DNA of 64,000 bases, taken from assembly GCF_008727735.1 (NCBI RefSeq), contig NZ_CP044227.1:434001-498000 (forward strand), given 5' to 3'. Position 1 is the first letter of the stretch. Every line of letters begins with the position of its first letter. The position numbers and the translations under genes are program-made. Positions 39,379-47,613 of this stretch are shown in pieces. The notes under the pieces are model-generated. The model saw nothing but the letters and a program-made list of their open reading frames with translations, made no database searches and had not been told where the DNA came from. This stretch comes from Flintibacter sp. KGMB00164. GTDB lineage: Bacteria > Bacillota > Clostridia > Oscillospirales > Oscillospiraceae.

Positions 39379-41529
39379 ATGTCAACCGTTATTAAGCACA
39401 AGCAGTTTAACAACTACAAGAGCTGGACCATGGACCTGTGCGGCCGTCCCCTGACCATCGAGGTGGGCAAGGTGGCCGAGCTGGCCAGCGCTTCCGCTAT
39501 GGTTAAGTACGGCGAGACCACCGTGCTGGTGGCTGTCACCGTGTCCCCCCGTCCCCGTGACGGCATCGACTTCTTCCCCCTCTCCGTTGAGTTTGAGGAG
39601 AAGTTGTACGCTGTGGGCCGCATCCCCGGCTCCTTCATGCGCCGTGAGGGTCGTCCCTCCCTGCCCGCCGTTCTGGCTTCCCGCCTGATCGACCGGCCCA
39701 TGCGCCCCCTGTTCCCCTACGACTTCCGCAACGACGTGTGCATCCAGTGCACCGTCATGAGCGTGGATTATGACTGCTCCCCCGAGGTGGCTGCCATGAT
39801 CGGCGCCTCCGCCTGCGTGAGCTACTCCGAGATCCCCTTCGCCGGCCCCATCGGCTGCCTGGAGGTGGGTTACTGCGACGGCCAGATTGTCCTCAACCCC
39901 AACCAGGAGCAGCGCAAGACCTCCCGCATGGACGTGACCGTGGCCGCTACCGCTGAGAAGGTGGTCATGATCGAGGCCGGCGCCGACGAGATCCCCGACG
40001 AGATCATGTATGCCGGCATCGTGAAGGCTCACGAGGAGATCAAGAAGCAGATCGACTTCATCAACCAGATCGTTGCCGAGATCGGCAAGCCCAAGATGGA
40101 GTATGAGCACGCTCAGTTTAACCAGGAGCTGTTTGACAAGATCGTGGACGAGTTCATGGACGAGGCCAAGGCCGCCATGGATACCGACGACAAGAACGTG
40201 CGTGAGACCCGCTGGAACGCCATGATCGACAAGTGGCACGAGAAGTATCTGGAAGAGTACCCCGACATGGACCAGTACCTGGAGGAGTTCACCTACAAGT
40301 TCCAGAAGAAGATCGTCAAGGCTTGGCTGCTGGAAGGCCACCGCGTGGACGGCCGCGCCAAGAACGAGATCCGTCCTCTGGCTGCCGAGGTTGGTGTGCT
40401 GCCCCGCGTCCACGGTTCCGGCCTGTTCACCCGCGGCCAGACTCAGGTTCTGTCTGTGTGTACCCTGAACACCCTGGCTGCCTGCCAGAAGCTGGACACC
40501 ATCTGGGAAGAGGACGAGAAGCGCTATATGCACCACTACAACTTCCCCCCCTACTCTGTGGGTGAGGCCCGCGCTCCCCGTTCCACCAACCGCCGCGAGT
40601 ACGGCCACGGCGCTCTGGCTGAGCGCGCTCTGGTGCCCGTGCTGCCCTCCGTGGAGGAGTTCCCCTACGCCATCCGGGTCGTGTCTGAGGTTCTGTCCTC
40701 CAACGGTTCTACCTCTCAGGGCTCCATCTGCGGCTCCACTCTGGCTCTGATGGACGCCGGTGTGCCCATCAAGGCTCCCGTGGCCGGCATTTCCTGCGGC
40801 CTCATTCAGGACGACAACGGCGGCTTCACCACCTTCATCGACATCCAGGGCGTGGAGGACTTCCACGGCGAGATGGACTTCAAGGTTGCCGGTACCAAGG
40901 CCGGTATCACCGCCATCCAGATGGACCTGAAGAACGACGGTCTGACCCACGAGATCATCAAGGAGGCCCTGGAGATCACCCGGGACGCCCGTTACGCCAT
41001 CCTGGACGAGATCATGCTGCCCTGCATCTCCGCGCCCCGCGCTGAGGTGAGCAAGTATGCTCCCAAGATGATCACCATGAAGATCGATCCCGACAAGATC
41101 CGCGAGGTTATCGGTAAGGGCGGCTCCGTGATCCAGAAGATCACCGCCGAGTCCGGCGCTACCGTGGACATCGAGGACGACGGCACTATCCACATTGCCT
41201 CCCCCAACGCCGAGGCCTGCGACGCTGCCAAGAAGATGATCGAGACCATCGTGTTCGTTCCCCAGGTGGGCGAGCTGTACTACGGCAAGGTGGTGCGCAT
41301 CCTGCAGTTCGGCGCCTTCGTGGAGCTGGCTCCCGGCAAGGACGGCATGGTCCACATCTCCAAGCTGGCTGATCGCCGCGTGGAGAAGGTGGAGGACGTG
41401 GTCAACATCGGCGATATGATCTGGGTCAAGGTCACCGACATCGACGACAAGGGCCGCGTGAACCTGAGCTACCGCGACGCCATCAAGGAGATCAAGGCCA
41501 AGAAGGCCGCCGGCGAGAGCGTGAAGTAA
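39379..41529 (+). CDS. pnp: Polyribonucleotide nucleotidyltransferase (PNPase)
   Basis: 716-aa 3'-to-5' phosphorolytic exoribonuclease of the RNA degradosome. Two RNase PH domains (about 10-145 and 320-545) flank an all-alpha domain. Landmarks are GKVAELASASAMVKYGETTVL, RREGRPS, DRPMRPLFP, then GHRVDGRAKNEIRPL, GSGLFTRGQTQVL, SSNGSTSQGSICGSTLALMDAGVPI. A KH domain (IREVIGKGGSVIQKI) and S1 domain (YYGKVVRILQFGAFVEL...GMVHISKL) follow. ATG 39379 has AAAGGAGG 9 nt upstream. Pairs with rpsO as usual. Confidence 0.98.
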   Translation: MSTVIKHKQFNNYKSWTMDLCGRPLTIEVGKVAELASASAMVKYGETTVLVAVTVSPRPRDGIDFFPLSVEFEEKLYAVGRIPGSFMRREGRPSLPAVLASRLIDRPMRPLFPYDFRNDVCIQCTVMSVDYDCSPEVAAMIGASACVSYSEIPFAGPIGCLEVGYCDGQIVLNPNQEQRKTSRMDVTVAATAEKVVMIEAGADEIPDEIMYAGIVKAHEEIKKQIDFINQIVAEIGKPKMEYEHAQFNQELFDKIVDEFMDEAKAAMDTDDKNVRETRWNAMIDKWHEKYLEEYPDMDQYLEEFTYKFQKKIVKAWLLEGHRVDGRAKNEIRPLAAEVGVLPRVHGSGLFTRGQTQVLSVCTLNTLAACQKLDTIWEEDEKRYMHHYNFPPYSVGEARAPRSTNRREYGHGALAERALVPVLPSVEEFPYAIRVVSEVLSSNGSTSQGSICGSTLALMDAGVPIKAPVAGISCGLIQDDNGGFTTFIDIQGVEDFHGEMDFKVAGTKAGITAIQMDLKNDGLTHEIIKEALEITRDARYAILDEIMLPCISAPRAEVSKYAPKMITMKIDPDKIREVIGKGGSVIQKITAESGATVDIEDDGTIHIASPNAEACDAAKKMIETIVFVPQVGELYYGKVVRILQFGAFVELAPGKDGMVHISKLADRRVEKVEDVVNIGDMIWVKVTDIDDKGRVNLSYRDAIKEIKAKKAAGESVK

Positions 41530-41552
41530 GGTTTTTGCCTGAATAAGAAATA

Positions 41553-41587
41553 AAAAGTGGCTGCCTTACAGGCAGCCACTTTTTTTA
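41553..41587 (+). terminator. pnp terminator
   Basis: The 11-bp stem agtggctgcct / aggcagccact with a 3-nt loop is flanked by A- and T-runs (aaaa before, ttttttt after), so it can also serve the convergent XRE gene. Confidence 0.92.
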
Positions 41588-41594
41588 TGTCGGT

Positions 41595-41816
41595 TTATTT
41601 GGAGGTAGGATAAGGGGAGGAAACTGGGGTCAAGCCCAGAAGATAATCCACACTGGTATGATAGAATGTGGATAATTTGATCAGGGCAGCGGTGGGAATA
41701 TCATTTTCCCCCGTCTCGTATTTGGAATAGCCGGTTTGGGACATACCCAGCATTTCAGCCACCTGCCGCTGGCTCAGGTCGTGGTCCTCACGCAGGGCTC
41801 GGATTCTGGGATACAT
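41595..41816 (-). CDS. Small XRE-family HTH regulator
   Basis: 73-aa protein consisting of a lambda-Cro/C1-type HTH: IRALREDHDLSQRQVAEMLGMSQTGYSKYETGENDIPTAALIKLSTFYHTSVDYLLGL. Single domain with no effector region. It is divergent from a 63-aa RHH-like gene, and the shared upstream region holds two dyads built from the same half-site (aggtt/aacct). That layout suggests autoregulation and control of the divergent gene. Confidence 0.9.
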   Translation of the reverse strand: MYPRIRALREDHDLSQRQVAEMLGMSQTGYSKYETGENDIPTAALIKLSTFYHTSVDYLLGLTPVSSPYPTSK

Positions 41817-41839
41817 GCTGCATCACCTCGGACTCAGTA

Positions 41840-41885
41840 TAGGTTAACCTAAAACAGAGTATTTACTTTCAACCTGAAACAGGTT
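41840..41885. promoter_or_regulatory. Two operator-like dyads between divergent regulators
   Basis: taggttaaccta (41840-41851) is a perfect 12-bp palindrome and aacctgaaacaggtt (41871-41885) a second dyad of the same half-site in inverted arrangement. They lie 31 bp apart between the XRE and RHH-like genes. Confidence 0.6.
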
Positions 41886-41906
41886 AAAATGTAGGGGGTG
41901 AGAGGC

Positions 41907-42098
41907 ATGGATAGACAAAAAAGAAAAATCTTGCGGATTTCAATTCCGGAAAAAGAGTATGAGCAGCTACGCATATTGGCGGAGCAGGGCATACGCACCG
42001 TGCCAGCATATAGCCAACAAATTATTCTGCGATATTTAAGAAAAGTAAAGCGCGGCGAATTAGAAGATGGCTGGGGACTGAATGAAAGAATCGATTGA
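41907..42098 (+). CDS. Small ribbon-helix-helix-like protein
   Basis: 63-aa basic protein. The layout is a beta strand (RKILRISIP), helix (EKEYEQLRILAEQ), turn with Pro, helix (YSQQIILRYLRKVKR), as in CopG/Arc ribbon-helix-helix DNA-binding proteins. No specific family is recognised. ATG 41907 is chosen, with AGGGGG about 8 nt upstream; GTG 41898 is inside the ribosome site. Divergent from the XRE regulator with shared operators, so the two probably form a small control pair, possibly left by a mobile element. Confidence 0.6.
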   Translation: MDRQKRKILRISIPEKEYEQLRILAEQGIRTVPAYSQQIILRYLRKVKRGELEDGWGLNERID

Positions 42099-42122
42099 GC
42101 GAATGCTCTATATGGATAAAGT

Positions 42123-42150
42123 AGCGGCTGTCCGTTAGGACAGCCGCTTC
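42123..42150 (+). terminator. Hairpin terminator after the RHH-like gene
   Basis: The perfect 11-bp stem agcggctgtcc / ggacagccgct has a GTTA loop. The tail tcaattg is only moderately T-rich. Confidence 0.65.
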
Positions 42151-42265
42151 AATTGTGCAAACCGCAAAATTTTTTTGAAAAACCTGTTTACCTTCACACT
42201 TTAATGTGTTAATATAATTGGAAAGCCGGGAACTTCCGTCCGTCCCGGAGGAAAGGAGATGCCCT

Positions 42266-42571
42266 ATGGCGAAAACGGAGCGTAAAGAGCGCAGCCAGGC
42301 CCTGTATGAGACGATTTTGAAGTTAAAGGACCTGGACGAGTGCCGGAAATTTTTTGAGGATCTCTGTACCCCCACGGAGCTGCAGTCCATGGAGCAGCGC
42401 TTTGATGTGGCCGTCTACCTCCAGCAGGGTCTGGTCTATCTGGACATCCTGGAGAAGACCGGAGCCAGCAGCGCTACCATCAGCCGGGTCCGCCGGTCCA
42501 TGCTGGAAGGCGGCGCAGGCGGTGTGGTACGGGACATCATCATCCGGGAAGGCCTGGACAAAAAAGACTGA
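42266..42571 (+). CDS. YerC/YecD family TrpR-like protein
   Basis: 101-aa TrpR-superfamily protein. The HTH-bearing region LDECRKFFEDLCTPTELQSMEQRFDVAVYLQQGLVYLDILEKTGASSATISRVRR matches the YerC/YecD family of Firmicutes. The start is ATG 42266, 8 nt after AAAGGAG. It lies 24 bp upstream of iorA, so it is the first gene of the arylpyruvate operon and may sense an aromatic compound such as tryptophan, as TrpR does; that role is inference. Confidence 0.92.
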   Translation: MAKTERKERSQALYETILKLKDLDECRKFFEDLCTPTELQSMEQRFDVAVYLQQGLVYLDILEKTGASSATISRVRRSMLEGGAGGVVRDIIIREGLDKKD

Positions 42572-42595
42572 ATCAGGAAGAAAGCAGGGAAGACT

Positions 42596-44335
42596 ATGAA
42601 ACAACTGATGTTGGGCAACGCGGCTGTTGCCCGTGGACTGTATGAGGCGGGGTGCTCTGTGGCCTCCAGCTACCCCGGTACCCCCAGTACCGAGATCACC
42701 GAAGAGGCCGCCAAGTACGACGCCATCTACTGTGAGTGGGCTCCCAATGAGAAGGTGGCTATGGAGACCGCCTTTGGCGCGTGCCTTGCCGGCAAGCGCT
42801 CCTTCTGCGGTATGAAGCACGTGGGCCTCAACGTAGCTGCCGACCCGCTGTTCACCATCTCCTACACCGGTGTGAATGCGGGCATGGTCATCGCTGTGGC
42901 CGACGATGCGGGCATGCACTCCTCTCAGAACGAGCAGGACTCCCGCCACTATGCCATCGCAGCCAAGGTGCCTATGCTGGAGCCCTCCGACTCCGCCGAG
43001 GCCCTGGCCTTTGCCAAGCGGGCCTATGAGATCTCCGAGGAGTTTGATACCCCGGTCATCCTGAAGATGTGCACCCGTGTATCCCACTCCCAGTCCCTGG
43101 TGGAGCTGGGGGAGCGCACCGAGGTGGAGAAGCCCTATGAGAAGAACATCGCCAAGTACGTGATGATGCCGGGCAACGCCATCCGCCGTCACCCTGTGGT
43201 GGAGGAGCGCACCCGCAAGCTCACCGAGTTTGCTGAGACCTGCGACCTCAACCGGGTAGAGATGGGCGGTACTTCCATGGGCGTGATCACCTCTTCCACC
43301 TCCTATCAGTATGTGAAGGAGGTCTTTGGGGACAGCGTGTCGGTGCTCAAGCTGGGCATGGTCAACCCCCTGCCTGTGAAGCTGATTCTGGACTTTGCCA
43401 GCAAGGTGGACAAGCTGGTGGTCGTGGAGGAGCTGGACTCCATCATCGAGGACCACTGCCGCAAGCTGGGCCTGAAGGTTTGGGGCAAGAACGTGCTGCC
43501 TCTGGAGGGTGAGTTCTCCCAGAACCTGGTGGCCTCCAAGCTGGGCGGTACCGTACATACCGGCAAGACCCTGGAGGACGCCATTCCTCCCCGTCCCCCT
43601 GTTATGTGCGCCGGCTGTCCCCACCGCGGCCTGTTCTACACCCTGAACAAGAATAAGTGTACTGTCCTGGGCGACATCGGCTGCTACACCCTGGGTGCGG
43701 TGGCTCCCCTGTCCGCCATGGATATGACCCTGTGCATGGGCGGCTCCATCTCCGGCATCCACGGCTTCAACAAGGCCCGTGGGGAGGAGACTGAGGGCAA
43801 GACCGTGGCCGTCATCGGCGACTCCACCTTCATGCACTCTGGTATGACTGGTCTGGCCAACATCGCCTACAACCAGTCCAACTCCACTGTCATCATCCTG
43901 GACAACTCCATTACCGGCATGACCGGCCACCAGCAGAACCCCACCACCGGCTACAACATCAAGGGCGACCCCGCCGGTAAGATTGATCTGGAGTCCCTGT
44001 GCAAGGCCATGGGCTTCAACCGCGTCCGGGTGGTGGACCCCTATGACCTGAAGGCCTGTGACCAGGCGGTAAAGGAGGAGCTGGCCGCCAACGAGCCCTC
44101 CGTCATCATCTCCCGCCGTCCCTGCGCTCTCTTGAAGTACGTCAAGCACAACGCGCCTCTGGCGGTGAACAAGGACAAGTGCATCGGCTGTAAGAGCTGC
44201 ATGAAGATCGGCTGCCCCGCCATCTCCATCAAGGAGGGCAAGGCCTGGGTGGACAACACCCTGTGTGTGGGCTGCGGCGTGTGCGAGCAGCTGTGCCCCG
44301 TAGGGGCCTTTGAGAGCACCGGCAAGGAGGGTTAA
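42596..44335 (+). CDS. iorA: Indolepyruvate ferredoxin oxidoreductase, alpha subunit
   Basis: 579-aa catalytic subunit that oxidatively decarboxylates arylpyruvates (from Trp, Phe, Tyr) to aryl-acetyl-CoA while reducing ferredoxin. The N-terminus MKQLMLGNAAVARGLYEAG is the pyrimidine-binding domain (SSYPGTPSTEI). The TPP domain follows from about 330 (CAGCPHRGLFYTL, GDIGCYTLG, GDSTFMHSG, DNSITGMTGHQQNP). Two [4Fe-4S] clusters are at the C-terminus (CIGCKSCMKIGCP and CVGCGVCEQLCP). RBS GGAAAGGAG-like AAGACTATG context; iorB follows with 4 bp between stop and start. Length is typical. Confidence 0.96.
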   Translation: MKQLMLGNAAVARGLYEAGCSVASSYPGTPSTEITEEAAKYDAIYCEWAPNEKVAMETAFGACLAGKRSFCGMKHVGLNVAADPLFTISYTGVNAGMVIAVADDAGMHSSQNEQDSRHYAIAAKVPMLEPSDSAEALAFAKRAYEISEEFDTPVILKMCTRVSHSQSLVELGERTEVEKPYEKNIAKYVMMPGNAIRRHPVVEERTRKLTEFAETCDLNRVEMGGTSMGVITSSTSYQYVKEVFGDSVSVLKLGMVNPLPVKLILDFASKVDKLVVVEELDSIIEDHCRKLGLKVWGKNVLPLEGEFSQNLVASKLGGTVHTGKTLEDAIPPRPPVMCAGCPHRGLFYTLNKNKCTVLGDIGCYTLGAVAPLSAMDMTLCMGGSISGIHGFNKARGEETEGKTVAVIGDSTFMHSGMTGLANIAYNQSNSTVIILDNSITGMTGHQQNPTTGYNIKGDPAGKIDLESLCKAMGFNRVRVVDPYDLKACDQAVKEELAANEPSVIISRRPCALLKYVKHNAPLAVNKDKCIGCKSCMKIGCPAISIKEGKAWVDNTLCVGCGVCEQLCPVGAFESTGKEG

Positions 44336-44339
44336 GGCA

Positions 44340-44912
44340 ATGGAAACCAAGAATATTATGATCGTAGGCGTGGGTGGCCAGGGCTCCCTGCTGGCCAGTA
44401 AGCTGCTGGGCCACCTGCTTATGGAGCAGGGATATGACGTCAAGGTGTCCGAGGTCCACGGTATGTCCCAGCGCGGCGGCAGCGTGGTTACCTATGTACG
44501 CTACGGCGACAAGGTAAATTCTCCTGTCATTGATAAGGGCGAGGCGGACTTTATTGTCTCCTTCGAACTGCTGGAGGCTGCCCGTTGGCTGGAGTATCTC
44601 AAGCCCGACGGACAAATCGTCACCTCCACCCAGCAGATCGACCCCATGCCTGTTATTACCGGGGCCGCCAAGTACCCCGAAAATCTGGTGGAGAAGATGA
44701 AGGCCACCGGAGCCAAGGTGGACGCGCTGGACTGTCTGGCTCTGGCCGAGCAGGCTGGCTCCTCTAAGGCAGTGAATATTGTGCTCATGGGCCGGCTGTC
44801 TCACTACTTCGACCTGCCGGAGGAGGCCTGGCAGGCTTCTCTGGAGGCCATGGTGCCCCCCAAGTTCCTGGAGCTGAACAAGAAGGCCTTCGAGCTGGGG
44901 AAGCTTTCTTAA
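44340..44912 (+). CDS. iorB: Indolepyruvate ferredoxin oxidoreductase, beta subunit
   Basis: 190-aa gamma/delta-type pyruvate-ferredoxin oxidoreductase subunit that pairs with IorA. Motifs: IMIVGVGGQGSLLASKLLGHLL, VKVSEVHGMSQRGGSVVTYVRYG, and DFIVSFELLEAARWLEYLKPDG. ATG 44340 lies 7-8 nt after AGGAGG in the iorA tail. A palindrome (44901-44922, aagctttctt/aagaaagctt) straddles its stop codon. Confidence 0.96.
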   Translation: METKNIMIVGVGGQGSLLASKLLGHLLMEQGYDVKVSEVHGMSQRGGSVVTYVRYGDKVNSPVIDKGEADFIVSFELLEAARWLEYLKPDGQIVTSTQQIDPMPVITGAAKYPENLVEKMKATGAKVDALDCLALAEQAGSSKAVNIVLMGRLSHYFDLPEEAWQASLEAMVPPKFLELNKKAFELGKLS

Positions 44913-44922
44913 AAGAAAGCTT
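44901..44922 (+). other. Palindrome over the iorB stop codon
   Basis: Arms aagctttctt and aagaaagctt with a 2-nt centre. It is AT-rich and followed by tgcaaag, so it is a possible processing or partial termination site before paaK rather than a strong terminator. The remaining 150 nt before paaK show no gene. Confidence 0.5.
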
Positions 44923-45072
44923 TGCAAAGAATTTTGTGCAAAGCTGCGCTTTGCCTCTGCGCCCGCCTGAAGAGATGCCTTCCATAAGGCGAAAGCCCGC
45001 CGGGAAGGCAGATGGGATGGGCCTTATTTAGGAGAAAAGCAAGATCACGAGATACACACAAGTTAGAGAGGG

Positions 45073-46383
45073 ATGAATCCATTGGAACGGTATTATCAGC
45101 CCGAGATTGAATGCGCCTCTCGGGAGCAAATTCGTGCCTGGCAGGATGAACGCCTGGTCAAGCAGGTGCGCCATGCCTATGACCACGTGCCTTATTACAA
45201 GAAGCTGATGGACGAAAAGGGAGTGCGTCCGGAGGACATTAAGTCGGTGGACGACCTGCACAAGCTGCCCTTTACCTATAAAAAGGACCTGCGGGATACC
45301 TATCCCTATGGGCTGTTTGCCGTTCCCATGAAGGATGTGGTGCGGCTGCATGCCTCCTCCGGAACCACTGGAAAGCAGATCGTGGTAGGCTATACCCGGG
45401 AGGACCTGGATATCTGGGACGATATTGTGGCCCGTCAGCTGGTGGCCGTGGGAGCCACCGAGGAGGATAAGGTACATATCTCCTATGGTTATGGCCTGTT
45501 TACCGGCGGTCTGGGACTGCACGGCGGCGCTACCAAGCTGGGCGCCACGGTCATTCCCGTCTCCTCCGGCAACACCCAGCGGCAGATCACCATTCTCCGG
45601 GACTTTGGCTCTACCGTTCTGTGCTGCACCCCCTCCTACGCCGCCTTTATCGGCGAGACCCTCCACGAGATGGGACTCACCGGCAAGGACATTCCTCTGA
45701 AGGCGGGCATCTTCGGTGCCGAGGCCTGGAGTGAGGAGATGCGCCAGGATATCCAGGAGAAGCTGGGCATCAAGGCCTATGACATCTATGGCCTGACCGA
45801 GATCATGGGTCCCGGCGTGGCTTACGAGTGCTCCGAGCAGAACGGAATGCACGTCAACGAGGACCACTTTATCATCGAGATTATCGATCCCGAGACCGGA
45901 GAGGTGCTGCCCGAGGGTCAGCAGGGTGAGATCGTCTTCTCCTGTATCACCCGCCAGGCCTTCCCCCTGCTGCGCTACCGCACCCGGGACATCGGCGTGA
46001 TCCGCCACGAAAAGTGCTCCTGCGGACGCACCTTCGTGAAGATGAGCAAGCCCATGGGCCGCAGCGACGATATGCTCATCATCCGCGGCGTCAACGTCTT
46101 CCCCTCTCAGATCGAGACGGTGCTACTCAACCACGGCTATCCCGCCAACTACCAGATCATCGTGGATCGGGTCAAGTCTACCGACACGCTGGATATCCAG
46201 GTGGAGATGACCCCCGAGATGTTTACCGACAACCTGGGCGAGATCGACCGTCGTCAGAAGGAACTGGTGGAGGGCCTGCGCTCTCTGCTGGGTCTGGCCG
46301 CCAAGGTCACCCTGGTGGCCCCCAAGTCCATTGTCCGCAGCGAGGGCAAGGCGGTCCGGGTCATCGACAAGCGGAAAATTTAA
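45073..46383 (+). CDS. paaK: Phenylacetate-CoA ligase family protein
   Basis: 436-aa AMP-forming acyl-CoA ligase that activates or, in reverse, conserves energy from aryl-acetyl-CoA made by IorAB. Motifs: LHASSGTTGKQIVVGYTREDL (AMP-binding loop), the AEAWSEEMRQDIQEKLGIKAYDIYGLTEIMGPG core, LRYRTRDIG, and C-terminal GRSDDMLIIRGVNVFPSQIE. AGAGAGGG directly abuts ATG 45073, too close to serve it, but is 9 nt upstream of in-frame TTG 45082 (LERYYQPEIE); the start may be that TTG. An ACT-domain gene follows 12 bp downstream. Confidence 0.94.
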   Translation: MNPLERYYQPEIECASREQIRAWQDERLVKQVRHAYDHVPYYKKLMDEKGVRPEDIKSVDDLHKLPFTYKKDLRDTYPYGLFAVPMKDVVRLHASSGTTGKQIVVGYTREDLDIWDDIVARQLVAVGATEEDKVHISYGYGLFTGGLGLHGGATKLGATVIPVSSGNTQRQITILRDFGSTVLCCTPSYAAFIGETLHEMGLTGKDIPLKAGIFGAEAWSEEMRQDIQEKLGIKAYDIYGLTEIMGPGVAYECSEQNGMHVNEDHFIIEIIDPETGEVLPEGQQGEIVFSCITRQAFPLLRYRTRDIGVIRHEKCSCGRTFVKMSKPMGRSDDMLIIRGVNVFPSQIETVLLNHGYPANYQIIVDRVKSTDTLDIQVEMTPEMFTDNLGEIDRRQKELVEGLRSLLGLAAKVTLVAPKSIVRSEGKAVRVIDKRKI

Positions 46384-46395
46384 GGAGGGTTCGCC

Positions 46396-46830
46396 ATGAG
46401 CATCAAGCAGATCTCCATTTTTGTGGAAAATAAGCCGGGAGCCCTGTACGGCCTGACCGGTGTTCTGGCCCAGAACAAGGTGGACCTGCGGGCCCTTTCC
46501 CTGGCTGAGACCAGCGAATTCGGAATCGTGCGCATCATCGTCAACGATGTATACAAGGCAACCACCGTTCTTAAGGACGCGGGCTATGTCCATTCCATCA
46601 CCCCTGTGGTGGGCGTGGCTATCCCCGACGTGCCCGGAGGACTCAACCGGGTACTCCAGGTACTCTCCAATGCCAAGATCAACGTGGAGTACATGTACGC
46701 CTTCCTGGGCGGCAAGCAGGCCAACTCCGCCTACATGATCTTCCGGGTCCAGGACGTGGAAGCCGCGGAGCAGGCACTGGCCCAGCGGGATATCAAGGTG
46801 CTGGATCAGGACCAGATGGCCGGGGTATAA
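46396..46830 (+). CDS. Tandem ACT-domain protein
   Basis: 144-aa protein with two ACT modules: residues 4-68 (ISIFVENKPGALYGLTGVLAQNKVDLRALSLAET) and 70-138 (VVGVAIPDVPGGLNRVLQVLSNAKINVEYMYAF). ACT domains bind amino acids. It is the last gene of the iorA-iorB-paaK operon, with AGGAGG 7 nt before ATG 46396. This linkage is common in amino-acid-fermenting Clostridia, where it probably senses an aromatic amino acid. A strong terminator follows. Confidence 0.94.
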   Translation: MSIKQISIFVENKPGALYGLTGVLAQNKVDLRALSLAETSEFGIVRIIVNDVYKATTVLKDAGYVHSITPVVGVAIPDVPGGLNRVLQVLSNAKINVEYMYAFLGGKQANSAYMIFRVQDVEAAEQALAQRDIKVLDQDQMAGV

Positions 46831-46863
46831 GAAAGAACAACCGCCTTGGAATAAGGAACAATC

Positions 46864-46910
46864 AAATGGCAGCATCCAGACGTTCTGGATGCTGCCATTT
46901 TTACCTTTTC
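46864..46910 (+). terminator. Terminator of the arylpyruvate operon
   Basis: The perfect 16-bp arms aaatggcagcatccag and ctggatgctgccattt, with a 5-nt loop, are followed by ttacctttt. Confidence 0.92.
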
Positions 46911-47002
46911 AGACGTGTGAAGGTAGAAGAACAGAGAATGGTATGGTATACTGAATAAAAAGAGACCTGTTTTTACAGAGAGGAACAGAAGGGGAGAGGA
47001 CA

Positions 47003-47536
47003 ATGAAAAAACGTATCATTGGCGTATTTTTACTGGCGGCTGTCCTTCTTATCTGCGGCGTAGTATTTTATCAAAGCCAGAAAGAGGAGGATGGCGCTAC
47101 GCTGGAAAGCAGAGAGGTGCTCTTGGATCAGGCGATCTCCCAGAGCAAAGGAACGCAGTGGACCATTGCCACGGAGACCAAGCTGGAGGACCATATTGTA
47201 AGCGGCGCGTACAGTACCGATGGAAAAGTGACCCTGGCTGTGTTCAGCCCCTTGGGAGACGGAAAATACGAATTTAGCTCTTCGGTAAACAGAGAGAAAG
47301 ATGATATCGTGATTGATACCACTGCGATCAACGGAACACGATATAATCTGATCTGGTTTTGTGGGGCGCAGACCGAGTATGCCGAGGCAACGTACATTGT
47401 CAATGGGGAGCTGCAGCCTGTAGAACGGTTTGACACCACAAATATGGATATCATATGTGTGAAGATTGACGCGGCAGCAAAGGAGTATAGCAGCCATGTT
47501 GTGTACTACGACAGCCAGGGAAACCGATATGAGTAA
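47003..47536 (+). CDS. Membrane-anchored protein of unknown function
   Basis: 177-aa protein with one N-terminal membrane segment (residues 4-23, RIIGVFLLAAVLLICGVVF) and a beta-rich extracellular part (VTLAVFSPLGDGKYEFSSS, DTTAINGTRYNLIWFCG). There is no lipobox, so it is a single-pass anchor or uncleaved signal. I do not recognise the family. AGGGGAGAGG is 5-8 nt before ATG 47003. Single gene with its own terminator, convergent with pta. Confidence 0.75.
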   Translation: MKKRIIGVFLLAAVLLICGVVFYQSQKEEDGATLESREVLLDQAISQSKGTQWTIATETKLEDHIVSGAYSTDGKVTLAVFSPLGDGKYEFSSSVNREKDDIVIDTTAINGTRYNLIWFCGAQTEYAEATYIVNGELQPVERFDTTNMDIICVKIDAAAKEYSSHVVYYDSQGNRYE

Positions 47537-47570
47537 ACCGGGTTTGCCAATCAAACGCGTAGAGAGATAA

Positions 47571-47600
47571 AAAAGGACCGCCCATAGGCGGTCCTTTTTT
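47571..47600. terminator. Bidirectional terminator between converging genes
   Basis: Perfect arms aaaaggaccgcc and ggcggtcctttt around CATA, with T-runs on both strands, between the 177-aa gene and pta. Confidence 0.92.
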
Positions 47601-47613
47601 ATGTGGCAGAAGA

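Noticed and set aside
39382-41355. A 657-codon open frame antisense to pnp
   Set aside because: pnp is unmistakable on the other strand; the frame is a His/Leu/Gly-rich shadow with no start signal.
42323-44443. A 706-codon frame antisense to iorA
   Set aside because: Antisense shadow of a strongly biased, clearly identified gene.
44913-45072. Riboswitch or T-box before paaK
   Set aside because: The 160-nt gap has an AT-rich palindrome at its start and purine-rich stretches but no T-box sequence or recognisable aptamer core.
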